A stretch of 64,000 nt of DNA from Grimontia kaedaensis (GCF_023746615.1 NZ_CP082275.1:62001-126000); one strand, 5' to 3'. Positions 34,028-43,220 are shown, counted from the first letter of the stretch. Notes: generated from the letters alone by a model not told the origin. Numbers and translations: made by a program.

Positions 34028-35176
34028 GTGAAGACTCGCCAACTTCTATACGCGCTCGCAATTTTCTCTTCGTTTGCAGCTCAAGCCGCAAACGAAGCAT
34101 CCTCGTTTAACCTGACCCCCGGTGTCACCGAGATCAGTGAGAAGGTGTATGGCCTTCACATGACGATTCTCTGGATCTGTGTCGCTATCGGTGTCGTGGT
34201 TTTCGGTGCCATGTTCTGGGCCATTATCCACCACCGAAAATCAAAAGGCGCGGTGGCCGCGAATTTTCACGAAAGCACCAAAGTGGAAATTCTCTGGACG
34301 TTGATCCCCTTCCTCATCCTCATTGGGATGGCCGTTCCTGCAACCAACGTGCTGATGGCCATGGAAGATCCTTCTGATTCAGAACTGACGATTCAGGTGA
34401 CTGGATCCCAGTGGAAATGGCATTACCGCTATTTCGACCACGATGTCGAGTTCTTTTCATTGCTGGCGACTTCTGCCGCGCAAATCGACGGTGAAGCGAC
34501 TAAGCGTGAAACCTACCTGTTGGAAGTTGACCGCCCTCTGGTGGTGCCAATTGGTAAGAAGGTTCGCTTCCTCATCACATCGGAAGATGTCATTCACTCT
34601 TGGTGGGTGCCTGATTTTGCCGTGAAGAAAGATGCCAATCCTGGCTTTATCAACGAAGCATGGACGCGCATCGATAAGCCGGGGATATACCGCGGTCAGT
34701 GTGCTGAACTTTGTGGTAAAGACCATGGCTTTATGCCGATTGTGGTGATTGCCAAGCCTGTCGACGAGTTCGACGCTTGGGTCACGGAAACTGCAGCCGC
34801 GCAAGCCAAGGTGAAGGAGGAGGAGCAGAAACTACTGGCGATGAACATGGATATGGAAGAGCTGATGGAGCTAGGAGAGGAAGTCTATAACTCTCGCTGT
34901 GCGGCTTGTCACCAAGTCAATGGTTTGGGTCTTCCAGGCGTGTTCCCAGCGCTTGCCCAGCAAGGTATCTCTGCCGATCCAAACAAGGTACTCGATCACC
35001 TCAATATTGTTATTCACGGAAAGCCGGGTACTGCCATGCAGGCGTTTGGCGCACAGCTTGGTCTGAAAGAGCTGGCTGCAGTGATCACCTACGAGCGAAA
35101 CGCATGGGGCAACAACACGGGTGATGCCATTCAGGCATCTCAAATCAATGCTGTGCTCAACGGTGACGATCTTTAA
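34028..35176 (+). CDS. coxB: Cytochrome c oxidase subunit II with fused cytochrome c domain
   Basis: A 382-residue preprotein. A signal peptide (MKTRQLLYALAIFSSFAAQA) is followed by two membrane helices, then the periplasmic CuA domain with its ligands in HSWW and CAELCGKDHGFM. A C-terminal cytochrome c domain (heme site CAACH, Met ligand in GTAMQAF) is fused on, which defines a caa3-type enzyme. The start is GTG with GGAGGG 5-6 bases upstream; an ATG at 33995 would spoil the signal peptide. Confidence 0.95.
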   Translation: MKTRQLLYALAIFSSFAAQAANEASSFNLTPGVTEISEKVYGLHMTILWICVAIGVVVFGAMFWAIIHHRKSKGAVAANFHESTKVEILWTLIPFLILIGMAVPATNVLMAMEDPSDSELTIQVTGSQWKWHYRYFDHDVEFFSLLATSAAQIDGEATKRETYLLEVDRPLVVPIGKKVRFLITSEDVIHSWWVPDFAVKKDANPGFINEAWTRIDKPGIYRGQCAELCGKDHGFMPIVVIAKPVDEFDAWVTETAAAQAKVKEEEQKLLAMNMDMEELMELGEEVYNSRCAACHQVNGLGLPGVFPALAQQGISADPNKVLDHLNIVIHGKPGTAMQAFGAQLGLKELAAVITYERNAWGNNTGDAIQASQINAVLNGDDL

Positions 35177-35188
35177 GGAGAAATCGCA

Positions 35189-36781
35189 ATGACGGATATG
35201 ACGCCTGATCAGGTCGGTCACGATGAACACGACCATGATCATAAACCCCGAGGGTTGATGCGTTGGCTGTTAACGACCAACCATAAAGACATCGGCTCCA
35301 TGTACCTGATTTTCAGCTTCAGCATGTTCTTGCTGGGCGGGGCGATGGCATTGGTTATCCGGGCGGAGTTATTCCAGCCGGGCTTGCAATTGGTCGAGCC
35401 TAATTTCTTTAACCAGATGACCACAGTTCATGGTCTTATCATGGTGTTTGGCGCAGTGATGCCAGCCTTTACTGGGTTGGCAAACTGGATGGTACCCATG
35501 ATGATTGGTGCGCCGGATATGGCGCTGCCGCGCATGAACAACTGGAGTTTCTGGATCCTGCCCTTCGCGTTTCTGATGCTCATCATGTCGCTGTTTATGG
35601 AAGGGGGTGGTCCAAACTTTGGCTGGACCTTCTACGCTCCGCTCTCGACTACCTATTCGCCAGACAGCACTGCACTGTTCGTGTTTGCTGTTCATATTAT
35701 GGGTATCAGCTCCATCATGGGTGCGATCAACGTGATAGTGACCATCATGAACCTGCGTGCACCGGGCATGACCTACATGAAGATGCCGCTGTTCGTCTGG
35801 ACTTGGTTTATCACCGCCTTCCTGCTGATTGCCGTTATGCCGGTGCTTGCCGGTGCGGTGACCATGGTGTTGACCGATAAGTACTTCGGCACGTCGTTCT
35901 TTGATGCCGCCGGCGGTGGCGATCCGGTCATGTTCCAGCACATCTTCTGGTTCTTCGGACACCCAGAGGTGTACATCATGATCCTGCCGAGCTTCGGGAT
36001 CATCTCAGCGATTGTGCCAGCGTTTGCGCGTAAACCTCTGTTTGGATATGCATCTATGGTTTACGCGACCGCATCCATTGCAGGCTTGAGCTTTGTCGTT
36101 TGGGCGCACCACATGTTCACCACCGGTATGCCGGTGTTTGCCGAACTCTTCTTCATGTATTGCACCATGCTGATATCGGTGCCCACCGGCGTAAAAGTGT
36201 TTAACTGGGTAGCCACCATGTGGCGAGGGTCCATGACCTTCGAAACGCCCATGTTGTTCGCGCTCGCATTTATCGTGCTGTTTACGATAGGGGGCTTCTC
36301 CGGCTTGATGCTGGCAATAACGCCAGTGGACTTCCAGTATCACGATACCTACTTCGTGGTGGCACACTTCCACTATGTGCTGGTGTCTGGGGCCATCTTC
36401 TCCATCATGGCAGCAGCTTACTACTGGTTGCCGAAATGGACTGGGCACATGTACAACCAGACGCTCGCTAACTGGCACTTCTGGTGCTCACTGATTTCTG
36501 TGAACATCCTGTTCTTCCCTATGCACTTCCTTGGGCTTGCTGGGATGCCGCGTCGTATTCCGGATTACGCGCTCCAGTTTGCTGATATCAACGCGATAGT
36601 GAGTGTGGGGGCATTCCTGTTCGGTTTCTCCCAGCTCATCTTCCTTGTGCTGGTGGTGAAATGTATACGTGGCGGTGAGCCTGCGCCTGCCAAGCCTTGG
36701 GATGGTGCCGAAGGGTTGGAGTGGTCAGTCCCTTCACCTGCGCCTTATCACACCTTCTCAACGCCACCGAAAATCGATTGA
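35189..36781 (+). CDS. ctaD: Cytochrome c oxidase subunit I
   Basis: A 530-residue catalytic subunit carrying heme a and the heme a3-CuB centre, with twelve membrane helices. The CuB/heme region shows FGHPEVYIMILPSFGI and VWAHHMFTTGM; the two axial histidines are in HDTYFVVAHFHYVL. The N-terminus before the first helix is histidine-rich (GHDEHDHDHKP). AGGAG lies 8 bases before the ATG and 12 bases separate it from coxB. Confidence 0.97.
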   Translation: MTDMTPDQVGHDEHDHDHKPRGLMRWLLTTNHKDIGSMYLIFSFSMFLLGGAMALVIRAELFQPGLQLVEPNFFNQMTTVHGLIMVFGAVMPAFTGLANWMVPMMIGAPDMALPRMNNWSFWILPFAFLMLIMSLFMEGGGPNFGWTFYAPLSTTYSPDSTALFVFAVHIMGISSIMGAINVIVTIMNLRAPGMTYMKMPLFVWTWFITAFLLIAVMPVLAGAVTMVLTDKYFGTSFFDAAGGGDPVMFQHIFWFFGHPEVYIMILPSFGIISAIVPAFARKPLFGYASMVYATASIAGLSFVVWAHHMFTTGMPVFAELFFMYCTMLISVPTGVKVFNWVATMWRGSMTFETPMLFALAFIVLFTIGGFSGLMLAITPVDFQYHDTYFVVAHFHYVLVSGAIFSIMAAAYYWLPKWTGHMYNQTLANWHFWCSLISVNILFFPMHFLGLAGMPRRIPDYALQFADINAIVSVGAFLFGFSQLIFLVLVVKCIRGGEPAPAKPWDGAEGLEWSVPSPAPYHTFSTPPKID

Positions 36782-36790
36782 GGAAAGCGT

Positions 36791-37339
36791 ATGGCAGAGC
36801 AAGAACAGCAGACACAAAAAACAGGACGCTCAGCAGCAAAGCTGGCGGGCTTGGCTGTGCTGATGTTTGGCTTTGCCTTCGCGCTGGTGCCACTTTATGA
36901 CGTGTTCTGCGACATCACAGGCATTAACGGTAAAACCAGTGATGTCGCGGCGACGGAAAGCAATCAGGTCGATTTTTCCCGCACTGTCACCGTTGAGTTT
37001 GTCGCCTACATTAATCCTGGTCTTGGCTGGGATTTTGTGCCTGAGGTGAAAAAGCTCACTGTGCATCCGGGGGAGACGCGCACCATCGCTTACCGTGCCA
37101 CTAACAATACCTTGGTGAACTCGGTCGGACAGGCAGTGCCTTCGGTTACCCCGGGTCTTGCCGCGCAATACCTGAACAAAATTGAATGTTTCTGCTTTAA
37201 CCGCCAGCCCCTTGAAGCAGGAAAAGACGCAGAACTTCCACTGGTGTTTTATGTCGACCCGGAACTGCCGGAAGACATCAGCACCCTGACGCTGGCATAT
37301 ACCCTGTTTAGCGCAAAGACTGAGCCTGTGACTCAGTAA
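36791..37339 (+). CDS. ctaG: Cytochrome c oxidase assembly protein CtaG/Cox11
   Basis: A 182-residue membrane-anchored periplasmic copper chaperone that helps build the CuB centre. One N-terminal helix (AGLAVLMFGFAFALVPLYDVFC) leads into the Cox11 domain; the copper-binding CFCF motif is in IECFCFNRQPL. It follows ctaD by 9 bases. Confidence 0.95.
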   Translation: MAEQEQQTQKTGRSAAKLAGLAVLMFGFAFALVPLYDVFCDITGINGKTSDVAATESNQVDFSRTVTVEFVAYINPGLGWDFVPEVKKLTVHPGETRTIAYRATNNTLVNSVGQAVPSVTPGLAAQYLNKIECFCFNRQPLEAGKDAELPLVFYVDPELPEDISTLTLAYTLFSAKTEPVTQ

Positions 37340-37355
37340 ATGCAGTGAGGTCATC

Positions 37356-38243
37356 ATGACGACAGACACCAATACAGATGCCCAGTACGAAAACTACTAT
37401 GTGCCCGCGCAGAGCAAGTGGCCGATTGTCGGTGCTATTGCCTTGTTCTTTATTGCGATGGGCGCAGGTTCGACAGTCGCCGGATTGTTCGGTGGCAATG
37501 GTCCATGGATGCTGCTTATTGGCACCGGCATTTTGATGTTCATGCTGTTTGGCTGGTTCCGCGATGTGATTCATGAATCGATGGGTGGATTGTATTCGGC
37601 GCAAATGGACAGATCCTTCCGTCAGGGCATGAGTTGGTTCATCTTCTCGGAAGTGATGTTCTTTGCCGCTTTCTTTGGTGCATTGTTTTACGCCCGAATC
37701 ATTGCTGTTCCTTGGCTGGGAGGGGCAAGCAACAATGCCATGACCGCAGCAGTGCTCTGGCCTGACTTTATTCCGGGTTGGCCTTTGGTGAAAACGCCAG
37801 GTGGCACGGAAACCACGGCTATGGGGGCTTGGGGTCTGCCGCTCATCAACACCATCATTCTGCTTGCTTCGTCTGTCACGCTGCACTTTGCACATGTGGC
37901 GATGGAAGAGGGCAACCGCCAACGCGTTAAACTGTTTCTTGGTGTCACCGTGCTGCTGGGGTGGATATTCCTCGGGCTGCAGGTGGAAGAATATGTGCAT
38001 GCATATCAAGAGCTGAACCTCAGGCTGGATTCGGGGATTTACGGGAACACCTTCTTCCTGCTTACCGGTTTCCACGGTATGCATGTTTTCCTTGGTTCGA
38101 TCATTCTGTTCATTATTTGGCTGCGGGTACTGAAAGGACACATGACCCCAGAGCATCATTTTGCTTTCCAGGCTGGTGCTTGGTATTGGCACTTTGTGGA
38201 TGTGGTGTGGCTGTGTCTGTTCGTATTCGTCTACATCTTGTAG
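37356..38243 (+). CDS. ctaE: Cytochrome c oxidase subunit III
   Basis: A 295-residue membrane protein with seven helices. Typical segments are RQGMSWFIFSEVMFFAAFFGALFYAR, TGFHGMHVFLGSIIL and AGAWYWHFVDVVWLCLFVFVYI at the C-terminus. It belongs to the heme-copper oxidase and follows ctaG after 16 bases. Confidence 0.96.
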   Translation: MTTDTNTDAQYENYYVPAQSKWPIVGAIALFFIAMGAGSTVAGLFGGNGPWMLLIGTGILMFMLFGWFRDVIHESMGGLYSAQMDRSFRQGMSWFIFSEVMFFAAFFGALFYARIIAVPWLGGASNNAMTAAVLWPDFIPGWPLVKTPGGTETTAMGAWGLPLINTIILLASSVTLHFAHVAMEEGNRQRVKLFLGVTVLLGWIFLGLQVEEYVHAYQELNLRLDSGIYGNTFFLLTGFHGMHVFLGSIILFIIWLRVLKGHMTPEHHFAFQAGAWYWHFVDVVWLCLFVFVYIL

Positions 38244-38252
38244 CGATGCAAA

Positions 38253-38459
38253 TTAATAAGGGCGACTGTTGGGTTCAATCACTCCGGTCGCCAAAGCTAC
38301 CAGCAAGATGACAAACACAAGTACAGAGAACAAAACGCGACGTCCCAAAAAGCGGGACATGGGAACGTCGGATTGACCCTTAAGCATAATCGGCAACGCT
38401 CGGAATAAGTTAAAGACGATAAAGACCAGCAGGCAGACGAGGATCCCTTTGAGCAGCAT
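38253..38459 (-). CDS. DUF2909 twin-membrane-segment protein
   Basis: A 68-residue protein made of two membrane helices joined by a short basic loop (LKGQSDVPMSRFLGRR). It matches DUF2909, a small family seen in cox operons. It is on the opposite strand within the operon, 9 bases past the ctaE stop, and has an excellent ribosome site (AGGAGG, 4 bases before the ATG). The function is unknown; a role in oxidase assembly is only suggested by position. Confidence 0.82.
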   Translation of the reverse strand: MLLKGILVCLLVFIVFNLFRALPIMLKGQSDVPMSRFLGRRVLFSVLVFVILLVALATGVIEPNSRPY

Positions 38460-38490
38460 ATTGCCTCCTGAGAGTCAAAAAGGTGACCGG

Positions 38491-39213
38491 ATGTCTTCTT
38501 CCAACATACGGCAAATAAGACGGATTGGTTTTCTTGTATTTACTCTGGCGATGACAGCGCTCTTGGTCAAGCTAGGGATGTGGCAAATGTCCCGCGGGGC
38601 AGAAAAAGAAGTCCTTTTGTCGCAACTTGCAGAGCGCTCCCAGCAGGAATTCACGACATTGACTTCCTTGCCGCCGGACCTCAAGGGAACCCGCGTTAAG
38701 TTAATCGGCCAGTTTGACGCATCAAAGAGCGTGCTGCTCGATAACCAAACTTTTGAAGGCCGGGTGGGATACCGCTGGTTTCAGCCGCTCAGAAGTGACA
38801 ATCATTGGGTATTAGTCGAACTGGGTTGGGTGGCGGCTCCTGCAACAAGAGATACATTACCGACACTGCCAGCGCTAGAAGGGCAGTTTTCAGTGAGCGG
38901 CACTATCGATTTTCCGTCAGACAGGGTCGTACTGGCACAAGTGGAAACAGAAAACGGCTGGCCCAAGCGGGTACAATCGGTGGAAATTCAAGGTCTGGAA
39001 CAAGCTTCCGGGCTTTCCCTCAAACCCTGGCTTATCCGTGGTGATGTGATAAGCGACAGCAACGGAGAGAGCTTCAGTACAGGTGCAAAACCCATCTGGG
39101 AGCCTGTCGTGATGAAGCCGGAAAAGCACTATGCCTACGCTATGCAGTGGTTTGGATTGGCGCTGGTAGTAGTGATTGGATTTGGGCTTTGGTGGAGGAA
39201 AGGACGCATATGA
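38491..39213 (+). CDS. SURF1-family oxidase assembly protein
   Basis: A 240-residue inner-membrane protein with a helix at each end (about residues 12-30 and 214-234) and a periplasmic domain between, the SURF1 layout. Family segments include LGMWQMSRGAEKE, LLDNQTFEGRVGYRWFQPL and HYAYAMQWFGLALVVVI. SURF1 assists heme a insertion into subunit I. The ATG at 38491 with AGG 7 bases upstream is preferred over one at 38449. Confidence 0.92.
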   Translation: MSSSNIRQIRRIGFLVFTLAMTALLVKLGMWQMSRGAEKEVLLSQLAERSQQEFTTLTSLPPDLKGTRVKLIGQFDASKSVLLDNQTFEGRVGYRWFQPLRSDNHWVLVELGWVAAPATRDTLPTLPALEGQFSVSGTIDFPSDRVVLAQVETENGWPKRVQSVEIQGLEQASGLSLKPWLIRGDVISDSNGESFSTGAKPIWEPVVMKPEKHYAYAMQWFGLALVVVIGFGLWWRKGRI

Positions 39214-39737
39214 ATGGGAAAAAAGCGCTGATACTGGTCACCGTGATTTTTGTTCTGCCGGTTCTGGCTGCCAAATTGGTATTGGATTTTGGCTGGTATA
39301 ATAGAGGCGTGACCAACAATGGCGAGCTTATCGCCGAAGAAGTGAAGGCCGATTGGCTTTCACACAACGGGCAATGGCGTTTGGTCTACTCCTACCCAAA
39401 TGCTTGTGATGAGAAGTGCGAGAGTGCGCTGTTTCAACTTAACCAAATCCCGGTGGCGGTTGGACGTGAGCGTGAACGGGTTGCCAGCATCCTGCTGACA
39501 CCGGAAAGCTCGGCGGTGGAAGAAGGCACCAATGTCACCCGCCAAAACATCGATGCAACGCAACAACAAACCATGTCATCGCTACCCTTCTCTGAAAACG
39601 CGATTTATCTTGTTGACCCCCTGAACAATCTTATTCTTGCCTACCCGGTGCCAGCTGAAAAATCAGCACAGGTGGCACAAAGCAAAGGACTGCTGTCCGA
39701 TCTTCGAAAACTCATGAAACTCTCTAAAGTCGGGTAA
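39210..39737 (+). CDS. Cox-operon membrane-anchored protein of unknown function
   Basis: A 175-residue protein with one N-terminal membrane helix (ALILVTVIFVLPVLAAKLVL) and a periplasmic domain. The sequence WRLVYSYPNACDEKCESALFQLNQI has a CxxxC pair that recalls SCO/thioredoxin-like copper sites, but the rest is too diverged to assign. It overlaps the SURF1 stop by 4 bases (ATGA) and precedes ctaA. This position is conserved in other gammaproteobacterial cox operons, where it is annotated as hypothetical. Confidence 0.82.
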   Translation: MNGKKALILVTVIFVLPVLAAKLVLDFGWYNRGVTNNGELIAEEVKADWLSHNGQWRLVYSYPNACDEKCESALFQLNQIPVAVGRERERVASILLTPESSAVEEGTNVTRQNIDATQQQTMSSLPFSENAIYLVDPLNNLILAYPVPAEKSAQVAQSKGLLSDLRKLMKLSKVG

Positions 39738-39748
39738 GGGAGGTCGCG

Positions 39749-40807
39749 ATGGAAAAAGATAAACGTTATCTCGGACTGGTATACGGCGCACTGGCTCTAG
39801 CTTTGATCGTGGTTGCGCTTGGCGCTTTCACTCGTCTGACTGAGGCCGGGTTGGGTTGTCCCGACTGGCCTGGCTGTTATGGTTTTCTGACTGTGCCGCA
39901 ATCGGCAGAGAAAATTGCTCAGGCCACGGAAGCTTTCCCCCATGCCCCTTTTGAAATTCAGAAAGCCTGGAATGAAATGATTCATCGCTATGTGGCAGGT
40001 ACCCTAGGTTTAGTGATTGCTGCCATTGCCTTTCTGGCATGGCGTCGCCCTGAGCGAAACCGCATGCTGCCGAGTGTGCTCCTAGCGGTAGTGACCTTTC
40101 AGGCGGCTCTAGGCATGTGGACTGTGACCATGAACCTGATGCCTATCGTGGTGATGGGGCATTTGCTCGGTGGTTTCACTACCGTCACTTTGCTGTTCAT
40201 GTTGGCGCTGCTGGAAAGACGGCGTATTAAAGGTCCGACACAGCTCGAGGTAGGTCCCATAAAGGCCTCTGTTGGCGGAAAGCTCAGGGTATTGTCAGTC
40301 GCTGCGCTGCTGGCAGTGGTGATGCAAATTGCGCTTGGTGGCTGGACATCAGCCAACTATGCGGCTCTCGTTTGTACTCAGTTGCCTGTCTGTGAAGTCG
40401 ATTGGGTAGAAAAATACGATGCCTCGGCGTTCCACCCCATCAGCCCAAAAAATGAGACCTATCAATATGGTGTACTGAATTTCGATCAGCGCGTCACGAT
40501 TCACGCCACTCACCGAATTGGTGCCATGGTAGTCACGGCGCTCATCTTACTGCTGGCGTTTGCGGTCAGAAAACCGCTTGGTGCTGGTATATCGCTACTA
40601 CTCTTGGGCGCGCTAGGTATTCAGATAACGCTTGGCATCACCAATGTGGTCGCCTTGCTGCCACTTTCTGTTGCGGTGGCACACAATGTTTGCGGATTGC
40701 TTTTACTTTTAGTGACTGTCAGGACGGTGGTAGGTGTGTTTGCACCTGTTTCAATGACCGCTGCACAGTCGTCTTTGGGAGACTCAGGGAGGTTAAGCCA
40801 TGGCTAA
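39749..40807 (+). CDS. ctaA: Heme A synthase
   Basis: A 352-residue membrane protein of the COX15/CtaA family, which oxidises heme O to heme A. About eight helices in two halves, with the heme-ligand histidine regions NEMIHRYVAG and IHATHRIGAM. Two cysteine pairs are visible: GLGCPDWPGCYG and VCTQLPVC. AGGGAGGT lies just before the ATG. It overlaps ctaB by 8 bases. Confidence 0.95.
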   Translation: MEKDKRYLGLVYGALALALIVVALGAFTRLTEAGLGCPDWPGCYGFLTVPQSAEKIAQATEAFPHAPFEIQKAWNEMIHRYVAGTLGLVIAAIAFLAWRRPERNRMLPSVLLAVVTFQAALGMWTVTMNLMPIVVMGHLLGGFTTVTLLFMLALLERRRIKGPTQLEVGPIKASVGGKLRVLSVAALLAVVMQIALGGWTSANYAALVCTQLPVCEVDWVEKYDASAFHPISPKNETYQYGVLNFDQRVTIHATHRIGAMVVTALILLLAFAVRKPLGAGISLLLLGALGIQITLGITNVVALLPLSVAVAHNVCGLLLLLVTVRTVVGVFAPVSMTAAQSSLGDSGRLSHG

Positions 40808-41717
40808 ATTCAACACGCCTTCGCTGGCAAACAGCGCCCCGAATACTGAAACCGCTCTATGGCGGGATTATCTGGAGCTGACCAAGCCCAAAGTGGTAGC
40901 CATGCTATTGCTTACCGCCATGGTGGGAATGTGCTTGGCGGTACCGTCTTTGCCTCCTGCTCACGTCGTGATTCTGGGACTGTTGGGAATTGGGATGCAG
41001 TCGGCTGCAGCTGCGGTGTTCAATCATGTGATTGATCAGCGTATTGATAGACAGATGCAGCGCACTATTCACCGCCCCGTTGCGAAAGGCCGGGTGGGTA
41101 CGTCACAGGCTCTGGCCTTTGGTGGCTTACTGATGGTCGCAGGCTTTGCGCTTCTTTTGGTATTGAATGCACTGGTGGCGTGGCTCACCTTTGCCAGTTT
41201 GATTGGCTATGCGGTGGTCTACACTGTTTGGCTGAAGCATGCAACGCCGCAAAATATCGTGATTGGTGGCTTGGCAGGCGCGATGCCACCGCTTCTTGGT
41301 TGGGTGGCGGTAACGGGGACGCTCGACCCGCATGCGTTGCTGCTGGTGATGCTGATTTTCACTTGGACCCCACCGCATTTCTGGGCGCTCGCGATTCATC
41401 GTGAGAAAGATTACGCCAAAGCAGGCGTGCCCATGTTGCCAGTGACTCACGGTGTGGAATTCACCAAGACCATGATTTTGCTCTACACCCTGCTTTTGGT
41501 GGTGGTGGGCTTACTACCATGGCTGGCGGGAATGAGCGGGCTGATTTACCTCTTCGGTAGCTTGACGCTCAACCTCGGCTTTGCCTGGTACGCGTGGCAG
41601 CTGAAATTCCATGACCGCAAAGGGTTGGCTTGGCAGACGTTTAAATACTCCATTTGGCATGTGTTTGGTTTGTTTGTGGCTTTGCTCGCCGATCATGCGT
41701 GGCGTGCGATAGGATAG
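40800..41717 (+). CDS. cyoE: Heme O synthase (protoheme IX farnesyltransferase)
   Basis: A 305-residue membrane prenyltransferase (CtaB/CyoE) that farnesylates heme B to heme O. The aspartate motif is NHVIDQRIDRQMQRTIHRPV and the second block is FTWTPPHFWALAIHREKDY. About nine helices. GGGAGG lies 6 bases before the ATG, inside ctaA. It is the last recognisable gene of the cox operon; no SCO gene follows. Confidence 0.95.
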   Translation: MAKFNTPSLANSAPNTETALWRDYLELTKPKVVAMLLLTAMVGMCLAVPSLPPAHVVILGLLGIGMQSAAAAVFNHVIDQRIDRQMQRTIHRPVAKGRVGTSQALAFGGLLMVAGFALLLVLNALVAWLTFASLIGYAVVYTVWLKHATPQNIVIGGLAGAMPPLLGWVAVTGTLDPHALLLVMLIFTWTPPHFWALAIHREKDYAKAGVPMLPVTHGVEFTKTMILLYTLLLVVVGLLPWLAGMSGLIYLFGSLTLNLGFAWYAWQLKFHDRKGLAWQTFKYSIWHVFGLFVALLADHAWRAIG

Positions 41718-41851
41718 TTGCACACCCAAGCAAACAGTGAGCAGGGATGATGCTTTCCCATCTTCAATTCTCAACGCTGCGGCTGGATGTCGCGGCGTTA
41801 TTGTCTTTTTGACCCGCACATTCTGATAAACTTCCGCCACTTACTCTCTAT

Positions 41852-41867
41852 CTGTCGATAACCACAG
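41852..41867 (+). promoter_or_regulatory. LexA (SOS) box upstream of dinF
   Basis: CTGTCGATAACCACAG fits CTGT-N8-ACAG with perfect outer palindromic bases and ends 9 bases before the dinF ATG. It suggests direct LexA control of dinF. Confidence 0.75.
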
Positions 41868-41876
41868 AGCCAATTT

Positions 41877-43214
41877 ATGCTGTCAGCGCTGCAACAAAAA
41901 GCCCTCCACATACGCGTATTCTCGCTCGCGTTTCCTATGGTGCTTTCCAACATTACCGTGCCTTTGCTGGGACTGGTGGATGCGGCCGTGATTGGCCACC
42001 TCGACCATGCCTGGTACCTCGGTGGCGTGGCGGTCGGCAGCACCATGATCGCTGTGACTTTCTGGCTTCTCGGTTTTCTTCGTATGGCTACCACGGGGCT
42101 GACCGCACAAGCTTATGGCGCTGACGATAAGGCGGGGCTGTCGAATGTGTTCCTGCAGGGTATCTCCCTTGCTTGGTTACTGGCATTCGCGATTATCGCC
42201 GTGCATCCATTAATTGCGGATTGGGTGTTTTCCTACAGTGACGCAAGTGCAGAAGTGAAGCGCTATGCCGGCCAGTATTTCTCTGTGCGTATCTGGAGTG
42301 CGCCTGCAGCGCTGACCAATCTTGTGATCATGGGTTGGCTATTGGGAGCCCAGAACGCGAAAAAGCCCATGATGCTGCTGATTGTTATCAACGTCATCAA
42401 CATCGTGCTCGATATACTGTTTGTCGTGGGTTTTGGCTGGAAAGTGCAGGGCGCTGCAGCAGCAAGTGTGATTGCTGATTACAGCGGTATGGCACTGGGC
42501 TTGTACTTCGTTGCGCAGCGCTGGAAGCAAGAGATGTTGCCTGCTCCATTGGCGCAGTGGAAAAAAGCTTCAGCGGGTATGGGACGGCTTTTAAAGCTTA
42601 ACCGGGACATCTTCCTTCGAAGTCTTTGCCTGCAGCTGGCCTTCACCTTTATGACCTTTCAGGGCGCGACGCTGGGCGATAACGTGGTGGCAGCCAATGC
42701 GGTGTTGATGAACTTTCTGATGCTGGTTTCTTTCGCAATGGACGGTTTTGCCTATGCGATGGAAGCCATGGTGGGGAAGGCAATTGGTGCCCGGAACAGA
42801 AACGAGCTGATGGATTCACTGACGGCCACCACCTTTTGGAGCTTGGTGATTTCCCTGCTTATCACTGCCGCTTTCCTTATCTTCGGCGAGCAGATTGTCG
42901 GGGTGATTTCCGATATTCCTGCTGTGCGTGAACAGGCATTTGTGTATCTGCCTTGGCTCATTGCCATGCCGCTGGTGGCCATGTGGTGTTTTCTGCTTGA
43001 TGGTGTCTTTATTGGTGCGACGCGCGGACGCGAAATGCGAAACACCATGTTTGTCGCGATGGCAGGTTTTTTTGTGATTTGGTGGCTATTAAGTGGCTGG
43101 GGCAACCATTCGCTTTGGGCGGCGATGCTCGGCTTTATGGCATTGCGTGGATTAACGCTGGGGGTACTTTTCGTTCACCAGTGGCGCAGAGACACCTTCC
43201 TGGGGGCAAACTAG
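41877..43214 (+). CDS. dinF: MATE-family efflux transporter DinF
   Basis: A 445-residue, twelve-helix transporter of the MATE family. The order of segments (SNITVPLLGLVDAAVIGHL, LGFLRMATTGLTAQAYGA, LNRDIFLRSLCLQLAFTFM) is that of the DinF branch. In E. coli dinF is a damage-inducible gene co-transcribed with lexA; here the cox operon lies between, but an SOS box is present at the start. It ends at a bidirectional terminator. Confidence 0.93.
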   Translation: MLSALQQKALHIRVFSLAFPMVLSNITVPLLGLVDAAVIGHLDHAWYLGGVAVGSTMIAVTFWLLGFLRMATTGLTAQAYGADDKAGLSNVFLQGISLAWLLAFAIIAVHPLIADWVFSYSDASAEVKRYAGQYFSVRIWSAPAALTNLVIMGWLLGAQNAKKPMMLLIVINVINIVLDILFVVGFGWKVQGAAAASVIADYSGMALGLYFVAQRWKQEMLPAPLAQWKKASAGMGRLLKLNRDIFLRSLCLQLAFTFMTFQGATLGDNVVAANAVLMNFLMLVSFAMDGFAYAMEAMVGKAIGARNRNELMDSLTATTFWSLVISLLITAAFLIFGEQIVGVISDIPAVREQAFVYLPWLIAMPLVAMWCFLLDGVFIGATRGREMRNTMFVAMAGFFVIWWLLSGWGNHSLWAAMLGFMALRGLTLGVLFVHQWRRDTFLGAN

Positions 43215-43220
43215 CGAGAC

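Noticed and set aside
33835..34110. A 91-codon plus-strand frame upstream of coxB
   Set aside because: It runs into coxB in another frame and has no domain or ribosome site; the region is better read as the operon leader.
35369..36478. Two long minus-strand frames opposite ctaD
   Set aside because: Histidine- and arginine-rich antisense of subunit I helices, without ribosome sites or family motifs.
37308..38192. A 294-codon minus-strand frame opposite ctaE
   Set aside because: Charged, His/Gln-rich shadow of a hydrophobic membrane protein; ctaE on the other strand is a clear oxidase subunit.
41771..41801. Hairpin-like aacgctgcg / cgcggcgtt after cyoE
   Set aside because: The stem is imperfect with a mismatch and the loop is uncertain; possible cox terminator but not called.
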